The notes under the pieces were generated by a model. The model was given only the letters and a program-made list of their open reading frames with translations, was not told where the DNA came from and searched no databases. Of a stretch of DNA of 5,796 bases, positions 1 to 4,369 are shown piece after piece. A program made the position numbers and the translations under genes. The stretch spans positions 1 to 5,796 of the forward strand of contig JAGBGL010000169.1 in the NCBI GenBank assembly GCA_017936025.1, read 5' to 3'. The number at the start of each line of letters is the position of its first letter. The first letter of the stretch is position 1. The DNA comes from Bacillota bacterium (GTDB lineage: Bacteria > Bacillota > Clostridia > Peptostreptococcales > Anaerovoracaceae).

Positions 1-32
1 AAAAAAAGCTATGCTTTTTATTAAGCATAGCT
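1..32 (-). terminator. Intrinsic terminator-like hairpin at left edge
   Basis: A perfect 10-bp inverted repeat, AGCTATGCTT (7-16) and AAGCATAGCT (23-32), encloses a 6-base loop. Read on the minus strand, the stem is followed at once by seven T (positions 7 to 1), possibly more beyond the window edge. On the plus strand the nearest T run starts about 10 bases after the stem, so minus-strand termination is favoured. The tRNA operon already has its own terminator at 261-291. This one is therefore either a backup or belongs to a transcript I cannot identify. Confidence 0.65.
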
Positions 33-260
33 ATGTAAAAAATTTTTTTAATTTTTTTCGAAAAACAGGAGATTTTCGCACATTTTTTCAATCGCACATT
101 TTCGTCTCCAACCTGTCCCCAACTGAGGGCTTTTTTTGATCAAAATCTCCAAATTTATCCCCATTTTCGTGAGGTTGTGTAGGGTCGTATGAGGTTGTTT
201 GGGGCTGAATCCAAATCGCTGGAAGCATTGGAATAACTAGGGTTTCGTCGGAAACGTTGG
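33..260. other. Intergenic stretch without a supported gene
   Basis: I see no credible gene here. A minus-strand open frame entering from the fMet tRNA reads through the region, but it has no ribosome binding site and its N-terminus is antisense-of-tRNA translation. The plus-strand sequence TGAGGTTGT occurs twice about 20 bases apart (around 171-179 and 190-198), and TCGCACATTTT occurs twice (around 76 and 92). There is also a 12-base palindrome, TTTTGATCAAAA (134-145), and a small hairpin GTTTC/GAAAC (242-255). Positions 35-66 are almost pure A/T. No clear promoter was found. Confidence 0.5.
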
Positions 261-291
261 AAAATAAAAAACCCGACCATCTCTGGTCAGG
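261..291 (-). terminator. Intrinsic terminator of the tRNA operon
   Basis: On the minus strand CCTGACCA (291-284), a GAGA loop and TGGTCGGG (279-272) form an 8-bp stem containing one U-G wobble. It is followed immediately by TTTTTTATTTT (271-261). The wobble becomes a C-A mismatch on the plus strand, which makes the signal specific to minus-strand transcripts. It begins 11 bases after the CCA end of the fMet tRNA, the expected place for the operon's end. Confidence 0.9.
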
Positions 292-302
292 TATAGTAAT
301 CT

Positions 303-378
303 TGGTTGCGGAGGGAGGACTTGAACCTCCGGCCTCCGGGTTATGAGCCCGACGAGCTACCAACTGCTCTACCCCGCG
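303..378 (-). tRNA. Initiator tRNA-fMet (anticodon CAT)
   Basis: This is the formyl-methionine initiator tRNA that starts translation. The minus-strand product is 76 nt including an encoded CCA (303-305), with anticodon CAT at 343-345. The acceptor arms CGCGGGG and CTCCGCA leave position 1 as a C facing A72, the unpaired end that marks bacterial initiators for formylation and excludes them from elongation. The anticodon stem carries three consecutive G-C pairs (GGG facing CCC), the second initiator hallmark, which promotes P-site entry. The T arm is GGAGG/CCTCC around TTCAAGT. It is the last gene of the Asn-Leu-fMet operon, 23 bases after the Leu tRNA and 11 bases before the terminator stem. 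Confidence 0.97.
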
Positions 379-386
379 ATATCAAA

Positions 387-401
387 TTGTTTAGATAAAA
401 T
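387..401. repeat. tRNA spacer repeat, copy 2 (Leu-fMet)
   Basis: The plus-strand sequence TTGTTTAGATAAAAT directly abuts the CCA end of the Leu tRNA. It matches the Asn-Leu spacer TTGTTTATCTAAAAT (491-505) at 13 of 15 positions; the only change is GA versus TC in the middle. The shared spacer suggests a duplication within the operon or a conserved RNA-processing context. Confidence 0.7.
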
Positions 402-490
402 TGGTGCCGAAGACCGGGGTCGAACCGGTACGATCGGTAAGGATCGCGGGATTTTAAGTCCCGTGCGTCTGCCAATTCCGCCACTTCGGC
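402..490 (-). tRNA. tRNA-Leu (anticodon TAA)
   Basis: This leucine tRNA reads UUA, and UUG by wobble. The product is 89 nt including the encoded CCA (402-404), with anticodon TAA at 454-456. It is a class II tRNA: the variable arm is long and can form its own stem, as expected for Leu. The acceptor arms GCCGAAG and CTTCGGC pair perfectly, and discriminator base 73 is A, the leucine identity base. The anticodon stem GGGA/TCCC encloses the loop CTTAAAA. It is the middle gene of the tRNA operon, 15 bases after the Asn tRNA. Confidence 0.97.
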
Positions 491-505
491 TTGTTTATCT
501 AAAAT
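491..505. repeat. tRNA spacer repeat, copy 1 (Asn-Leu)
   Basis: The whole 15-base spacer between the Asn and Leu tRNA genes (TTGTTTATCTAAAAT on the plus strand) recurs with two changes at 387-401, again directly next to a tRNA CCA end. Confidence 0.7.
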
Positions 506-580
506 TGGCTCCGAGGGTGGGGCTCGAACCCACAGCCTACCGGTTAACAGCCGGTTGCTCCACCATTGAGCTACCTCGGA
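506..580 (-). tRNA. tRNA-Asn (anticodon GTT)
   Basis: This asparagine tRNA reads AAC and AAU. The product is 75 nt including the encoded CCA (506-508), with anticodon GTT at 546-548 in the loop CTGTTAA. The acceptor arms TCCGAGG and CCTCGGA pair perfectly, and the discriminator is G73, as usual for Asn. The D arm (GCTC/GAGC) and the T arm (GTGGG/CCCAC around TTCGAGC) are complete. It is the first gene of the operon, about 25 bases downstream of the predicted transcription start, so its 5' leader is short and nearly filled by the palindrome at 585-606. Confidence 0.97.
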
Positions 581-584
581 ACAG

Positions 585-606
585 TTGTCGTCAGTTCTGA
601 CGACAA
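585..606. promoter_or_regulatory. Perfect 22-bp palindrome at tRNA operon start
   Basis: TTGTCGTCAG (585-594) and CTGACGACAA (597-606) are perfect inverted repeats around two central bases. Counting from the -10 box at 612-617, the predicted +1 is near 604-605, so the transcript would begin inside the first arm. The leader could fold into a hairpin of about 9 bp ending four bases before the mature Asn tRNA. It may be a 5' protective or processing hairpin on the precursor, or a DNA operator for a dimeric regulator. The sequence alone does not decide between them. Confidence 0.6.
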
Positions 607-611
607 GGATT

Positions 612-641
612 ATTATACACTAATACTAACGGAATTGTCAA
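612..641 (-). promoter_or_regulatory. Sigma-A promoter of the tRNA operon
   Basis: On the minus strand a consensus -35 TTGACA (641-636) and a consensus -10 TATAAT (617-612) are separated by 18 bases. Upstream of the -35, minus-strand A runs (for example the complement of T655-T663) resemble an UP element, common at strong tRNA promoters. The likely start is near 604-605. No terminator is visible between the upstream TPR gene and this promoter, so some read-through into the tRNAs is possible. Confidence 0.9.
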
Positions 642-646
642 CAATT
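633..646. promoter_or_regulatory. Palindrome overlapping the -35 box
   Basis: AATTGT (633-638) and ACAATT (641-646) form a perfect inverted repeat around CA, covering the whole -35 hexamer. Its TTGTC half-sequence also occurs in both arms of the palindrome at 585-606. The -35 consensus accounts for part of the symmetry, so a role as an operator is only a possibility. Confidence 0.3.
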
Positions 647-727
647 ATTATCAGCTTTTTTTTACTAAATTATGCTTTATTTTTTTTAAATAGAACTGTT
701 TTTTAATGATACTTACCATAACCAAAA

Positions 728-1819
728 TCATATCTTTTCGATAATTTCAGGTTTCTGCTCATCAGGTGCATTTGCCACCAGTTTTTTATCTTCTTCGAAA
801 GTTTCAGCATTGTGGATCATCTGATCTTCGCGGAGTGCTGCTTCCACCATCCTGATTTTATTCTGATATTTGAATGCATTTTCTTCATCATCTATATGCA
901 TATAGATCGCTACCAGTTCTTCCATCGTCTCGATGTGGCTGGCATTCATAGTCAGGACCTTTTTAAATGACGCGATCGCTTCCTCCAGCTGGCCTGTCAT
1001 TTCATAACCGATACCAAGATAGAAGAACAGCGGCCACCATGTCTTGAAACGTCCTGTTTTAAAACGTTCCAGACACGCGATACCCTGCTGGTACCTGCCC
1101 GCCATAATATCATTGCATCCCTGCTCGATCATCACAGGTTCTTCCAGCTGCTGCAGTCTCTGGCGTATCTCTTTTCTATCCTTACCGTTGGAAGCATTCT
1201 CGCTGTATTCCATGAACTTATCCCATGTCAGCTTTGCTTTCGTATAAAGCCCCATGTTCAGATAAGCATATCCCAGATAATAATAGCTCTGTGCAAATTC
1301 AGGATGCACTTCAGTGATCAGCTCGAAGAAATCAAAGGCTTCCGCCTTGAAGCGGCCCACATACTCTTCGTTTCCGCTGTCCAGGTACATCGCTCTGCAG
1401 GCTCTCGCATAACTGTACATCGCATCCAGAGAATCCGGATTCATACACAGCGCAGCGCGGAAGTGGATGCATGCACTGTCCATATCTCCCTGTTCAGAAG
1501 CCGCACGGCCTTCTGCAATAACACCTTCTACCGCTCTCTTGCCGTAGATTTTATTCAGGATCGCCACATAATCTTTTGTATACTGGAATCCGGGATCACA
1601 CCCGATAACCCATGTCATATTTTCTGCGATGATCTGCATGGACACGCCCTCGCCGGAAGCAAAACATTCGACGTCCTCTTTTCTCAGAGGGACCGGAACA
1701 TTTTCCATCAGGTCGCCCGCTTTTATTTTAGACCTGAAGTCAGCAGAAAATTCATTGAACACGAATTTATCCAGATATTTTCTGAAATATCTTCCGATAC
1801 GGTCTTCTCTAATACTCAT
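728..1819 (-). CDS. Cytoplasmic TPR-repeat protein, function unknown
   Basis: This encodes a protein of 363 residues if translation starts at ATG 1819-1817. That ATG overlaps the upstream stop as TAATG, which favours coupled translation. An in-frame ATG at 1834 would add five residues (MGHQI), but its only purine-rich sequence directly abuts the codon. No signal peptide or membrane segment is visible. Residues 1-95 are not obviously repetitive. Tetratricopeptide helices follow at about 97-130 (pattern A-x-E-G-D-x-D-S-A, ending NPDS), 174-207 (YYYLGYAYLNMGLYTKAK) and 264-330 (FYLGIGYEMTGQLEEAI, then a further repeat). The C-terminus is acidic and polar. TPR domains bind protein partners. Since the gene is coupled to two radical SAM enzymes, a scaffold or partner role in that system is a reasonable but unproven guess. 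Confidence 0.9.
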   Translation of the reverse strand: MSIREDRIGRYFRKYLDKFVFNEFSADFRSKIKAGDLMENVPVPLRKEDVECFASGEGVSMQIIAENMTWVIGCDPGFQYTKDYVAILNKIYGKRAVEGVIAEGRAASEQGDMDSACIHFRAALCMNPDSLDAMYSYARACRAMYLDSGNEEYVGRFKAEAFDFFELITEVHPEFAQSYYYLGYAYLNMGLYTKAKLTWDKFMEYSENASNGKDRKEIRQRLQQLEEPVMIEQGCNDIMAGRYQQGIACLERFKTGRFKTWWPLFFYLGIGYEMTGQLEEAIASFKKVLTMNASHIETMEELVAIYMHIDDEENAFKYQNKIRMVEAALREDQMIHNAETFEEDKKLVANAPDEQKPEIIEKI

Positions 1820-3318
1820 TATTTGATGTCCCATCCTTTTCTTTTGAATTTCTTGACTGCATCAAAGTTCATAGCAGCCTCCAGGTCGCTTTCCAGCACC
1901 GGAAGCATCTCTTCCGACCAGCCCATTTCCCCGGAAAAGCCGTAAAAAATGCGGTACAGATCTTCCTTCTTATGCGATCTGTGCTGATGTCCGTTTCTGT
2001 AGAAGTATCCCGCAAACGCTTCATAAAAATCGAATGCAGTCCTGTCCATCAGGCCGATGGCCGTTTTCAGGGAAGCCTCGAACCCGCCTCTATTGTTGTA
2101 CAGATCGAGTACCTCCTCGATCTGCTTTAGGCGGCACAGTTCCATAGCTGAAATAAAATCATTGGAAATCACCTGGTATGGCGCCTTGTCCATGAACTGA
2201 TAATTGAATTTATCAGCATTTGCCCTGATTTCAGTTCCCTTGAGAAGCTTAAGGAAGCCCAGCTGCAGGTTATGCGCACCCAGCCCGTAAACTTCATTAA
2301 AAGAGTTGCGGAAAGTTGCATAGTCTTCATAAGGGAGTCCTGCGATAAGGTCCACATGGATATGTGCATTGCCCAGCTCTAGCAGCCTCAGAACATTTTC
2401 TTTCACTTTATCAATATTTGTACTGCGGTTGACAGCTTCCAGCGTAGGTACATGTGTGGACTGGATGCCGATTTCGAACTGGAACAGATCATCACGCGCA
2501 CTTTTCAGCACATCAAAGATCGCGTCGTCCAGAAGATCAGCACATACTTCAAAATGGAAATTTGTCACGCCGTTGTCGTTTTCAATCAGAAAACGGAACA
2601 GTTCCAGGCTGCGCTTTCTGTCCCAGTTGAAAGTTCTGTCCAGGAACTTCACCTGTTTCACATCCTGGCTGAGGAAAAACCTCAGATCCTCTTTGACTCT
2701 TTCTACAGGCAGTTCTCTTACCCTGCGGTCGATTGACGACATACAGTACCCGCAGTTGAACGGGCAGCCTCTTGAGGCTTCGTAATATATAACTTTATCT
2801 GATTCACACGGGAACACGCCATACGGAAATCCTGATTCGCCGAAAGCGATCGGCTGCGCCGGCATATTGACTGTCACACCAGTGCTTCCACGCCATACGA
2901 GCCCCGGGATATTCCCATATGCTCCGCCGCTGCAGAACTCTCTGCACCATGCAGCAAAGACATCTTCACCTTCCCCGTAAATCAAAAAGTCCAGAAATGG
3001 ATGATCCTGCATAAACTTAGCAGAATCATAACTTACTTCCGGCCCTCCAAACAGAATAGAAACCTGCGGCTTCGCCTTTTTCAGGTCAGCCGCAAGTTCT
3101 GTTGTTTTTTCGATATTCCATATGTAACAGGAGAAACAGACTGCGTCATAGTCTCCCATTACCAGTTCGCTGAAGATATAGTCTCTGCTGTTGTTTATCG
3201 TAAATTCTCTGATTTCCAGACCCTCACATTCATCTGCCGCCGCCATATGGAGATATTTGAGTGCCAGATTTGAATGTACGTATTTGGAATTCAGACTCGT
3301 CAGCAAAACTTTTTTCAT
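1819..3318 (-). CDS. B12-binding-type radical SAM protein (DUF4080-like)
   Basis: This 499-residue protein has two parts. Residues 1-130 look like a cobalamin-binding Rossmann domain, beginning MKKVLLTSLNSKYVHSNLAL, with ILFGGPEVSYD at 88-98 and IYGEGED at 113-119. I see no DxHxxG motif, which fits the base-off-independent binding in many B12 radical SAM proteins. The radical SAM barrel follows, with C185-x3-C189-x2-C192 as ligands of the 4Fe-4S cluster that cleaves S-adenosylmethionine. FEIGIQS (281-287) and DLIAGLPYED (323-332) are typical barrel strands. The C-terminal part from about residue 350 resembles the DUF4080 extension, by recall only. The start ATG has an AAGGA site seven bases upstream. 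Thirteen bases separate it from the upstream gene's stop codon, and its own stop overlaps the TPR gene start. The substrate is unknown; methylation or another radical modification is possible. Confidence 0.92.
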   Translation of the reverse strand: MKKVLLTSLNSKYVHSNLALKYLHMAAADECEGLEIREFTINNSRDYIFSELVMGDYDAVCFSCYIWNIEKTTELAADLKKAKPQVSILFGGPEVSYDSAKFMQDHPFLDFLIYGEGEDVFAAWCREFCSGGAYGNIPGLVWRGSTGVTVNMPAQPIAFGESGFPYGVFPCESDKVIYYEASRGCPFNCGYCMSSIDRRVRELPVERVKEDLRFFLSQDVKQVKFLDRTFNWDRKRSLELFRFLIENDNGVTNFHFEVCADLLDDAIFDVLKSARDDLFQFEIGIQSTHVPTLEAVNRSTNIDKVKENVLRLLELGNAHIHVDLIAGLPYEDYATFRNSFNEVYGLGAHNLQLGFLKLLKGTEIRANADKFNYQFMDKAPYQVISNDFISAMELCRLKQIEEVLDLYNNRGGFEASLKTAIGLMDRTAFDFYEAFAGYFYRNGHQHRSHKKEDLYRIFYGFSGEMGWSEEMLPVLESDLEAAMNFDAVKKFKRKGWDIK

Positions 3319-3325
3319 CTTCTGT

Positions 3326-3330
3326 TCCTT
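3326..3330 (-). promoter_or_regulatory. Ribosome binding site of the B12 radical SAM gene
   Basis: Minus-strand AAGGA lies seven bases upstream of ATG 3318-3316 and just after the upstream gene's TAA (3335-3333). It fixes the start of this gene and supports a shared transcript. Confidence 0.75.
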
Positions 3331-3332
3331 TA

Positions 3333-4202
3333 TTATAACATTCTGAAACGGTCATCTTTAAAATGGGCGTTCTTTAATGCATATTTCAGCTGATTGACCA
3401 TCATTTCCTTATCGTTTGGCAGGTCGCCTTTTAAAGGAACATAGTTAGAAGCGTGGTTAGCTCTGAACACACACTTCTTGTCAACATTTGCATGTTCCAG
3501 CATCAGCAGCGTTTCTGCCGCAACTTCTTCAGCAGATAAAACTTCAAACTCACCGGACTCGATTTTCTCGTACAGAGGAACATTACGTTCAACCATCAGC
3601 GTCAGCAGTGAAACGTAAGATGCATTCATCTCGCTGATCATTGTGCCTGTTTCGATAGCATGCTCTTTCCAGTCTGCTCTGCCGCCCATTCCATTTATGA
3701 ATGTAACAGAAGCCTTGATGCCTGCTGCTTCGATTTTCTGTACTGCTTCGATCAGTTCAGCTCTTGTTGCGCCTTTGCAGATATCCTTCAGAACCTTGTC
3801 ACTTCCGGATTCTGCACCGATATAGATCATTTCCAGACCATTTTCACGCAGCTGTACCAGTTCTTCGTGGGATTTTCTCAGAACGTCCTGAGGAGTTCCG
3901 TAAATAGTTACTCTCTCACATTCAGGGAAATTTTCGTTGATGTGATCCAGGATCACCATCAGTTTTTCATTAGTCAGAACCAGTGCATCTCCGTCAGCCA
4001 GGAAAATACGTCCGACTCTGCTGTATCTTCTGCGTGCTGTATCCAGATCTTCCAGGACCTCATGTACTGGTCTTACACGGAATTTCTTTTCTCTGAACAT
4101 GTTGCAGAACGTACATTTATTATGAGAACAGCCGATTGTAACCTGAACGATCAGGATGTAAGCTTCACTCGGCGGTCTGTAAATCATACCTTCATATCTC
4201 AT
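3333..4202 (-). CDS. Radical SAM protein with CX4CX2C motif
   Basis: This 289-residue protein starts at ATG 4202-4200 (MRYEGMIYRPPSEAY). A longer frame from TTG at 4214 is unlikely, because that codon lies one base from the Shine-Dalgarno sequence. The cluster ligands are C25, C30 and C33 (GCSHNKCTFC), so the first gap is four residues rather than the canonical three. This variant is familiar from uncharacterised radical SAM families with a YRPPSEA N-terminus. FLADGDAL (67-74), TIYGTPQDVL (99-108) and IGAESGSD (128-135) are typical barrel and SAM-binding segments. The C-terminal RANHASNYVPLKGDLPNDK (247-265) looks like a family signature. No B12 domain, signal peptide or membrane segment is present. 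It precedes the B12-type radical SAM gene by 13 intervening bases, so the two probably act in one process. The substrate is unknown. Confidence 0.92.
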   Translation of the reverse strand: MRYEGMIYRPPSEAYILIVQVTIGCSHNKCTFCNMFREKKFRVRPVHEVLEDLDTARRRYSRVGRIFLADGDALVLTNEKLMVILDHINENFPECERVTIYGTPQDVLRKSHEELVQLRENGLEMIYIGAESGSDKVLKDICKGATRAELIEAVQKIEAAGIKASVTFINGMGGRADWKEHAIETGTMISEMNASYVSLLTLMVERNVPLYEKIESGEFEVLSAEEVAAETLLMLEHANVDKKCVFRANHASNYVPLKGDLPNDKEMMVNQLKYALKNAHFKDDRFRML

Positions 4203-4215
4203 TTTAAATCTCAAT

Positions 4216-4221
4216 CTCCTT
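4216..4221 (-). promoter_or_regulatory. Ribosome binding site of the CX4CX2C radical SAM gene
   Basis: Minus-strand AAGGAG is a strong Shine-Dalgarno match. It lies 13 bases before ATG 4202, slightly long, and only one base before the TTG at 4214, so the ATG is the better start. Confidence 0.7.
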
Positions 4222-4252
4222 GTTTATTAAATCTCTAATTCATTAATATGCA

Positions 4253-4275
4253 GGCGATTCGCTTGCGAAATCGCC
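4253..4275. repeat. Short palindromic hairpin upstream of radical SAM gene
   Basis: GGCGATTCGC (4253-4262) pairs with GCGAA and TCGCC (4265-4269 and 4271-4275), giving 10 bp with one bulged A at 4270 and a two-base centre. No T run follows on either strand, so it is not an intrinsic terminator. It sits within the gap between argS and the radical SAM gene, next to the larger element at 4284-4369, and may be an extragenic repeat unit. Confidence 0.6.
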
Positions 4276-4283
4276 GGAATATC

Positions 4284-4369
4284 AACGTTGTCATCCTTGC
4301 GATAAGCGTCATCCGAAGGGTGACAATTGATGCGCAGGGAGCTATGCTCCCGTCGCGCATGACAACGTT
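4284..4369. repeat. Nested palindromic element overlapping the argS stop
   Basis: A perfect 11-bp inverted repeat, AACGTTGTCAT (4284-4294) and ATGACAACGTT (4359-4369), encloses 64 bases with further internal stems. These are GTCATCC/GGGTGAC (4308-4314 with 4318-4324, one wobble), GGGAGC/GCTCCC around TAT (4337-4351), and ATGCGC/GCGCAT (4330-4335 with 4355-4360) flanking the latter. TTGTCATCC at 4288-4296 can alternatively pair with GGGTGACAA at 4318-4326. The argS TAA (4370-4368) lies mostly inside the right arm. No T run follows on either strand. It resembles a REP- or MITE-like extragenic palindrome, or a structured intercistronic RNA; the family is not identified. Confidence 0.65.

Noticed and set aside
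117..137. CCC/GGG stem followed by seven T on the plus strand, possibly a terminator
   Set aside because: Only three to four base pairs can form, and no plus-strand gene leads into it.
88..363. Minus-strand open frame of 91 codons beginning MVARRAHNPEAGGSSPPSAT
   Set aside because: Its N-terminus is translation of the fMet tRNA gene; PEAGGSSPP-type peptides are a well-known false gene call at tRNAs. The rest crosses the terminator, and no ribosome binding site is present.
343..600. Plus-strand open frame of 85 codons containing GAEDRGRTGT and VGLEPTAYRLTAGCSTIELPRN
   Set aside because: These are antisense translations of the Leu and Asn tRNA genes, a common annotation artefact in databases.
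1304..1945. Plus-strand open frame of 213 codons opposite the TPR gene and the end of the B12 radical SAM gene
   Set aside because: It is antisense to two well-supported genes with clear protein families, and its product has no recognisable domain.
3660..4238. Plus-strand open frame of 192 codons opposite the CX4CX2C radical SAM gene
   Set aside because: It is antisense to a gene with clear motifs; the Cys- and Phe-rich composition is what complementary coding sequence produces.
4203..4280. A possible separate promoter for the radical SAM cluster
   Set aside because: TATTAA-like -10 candidates exist on the minus strand, but none has an acceptable -35 at 16-18 bases.
4284..4369. Reading the argS-proximal palindrome as a CRISPR array or as a T-box leader
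   Set aside because: There is no series of direct repeats with unique spacers. It lies downstream of argS rather than upstream, and I found no T-box antiterminator sequence or terminator T run.
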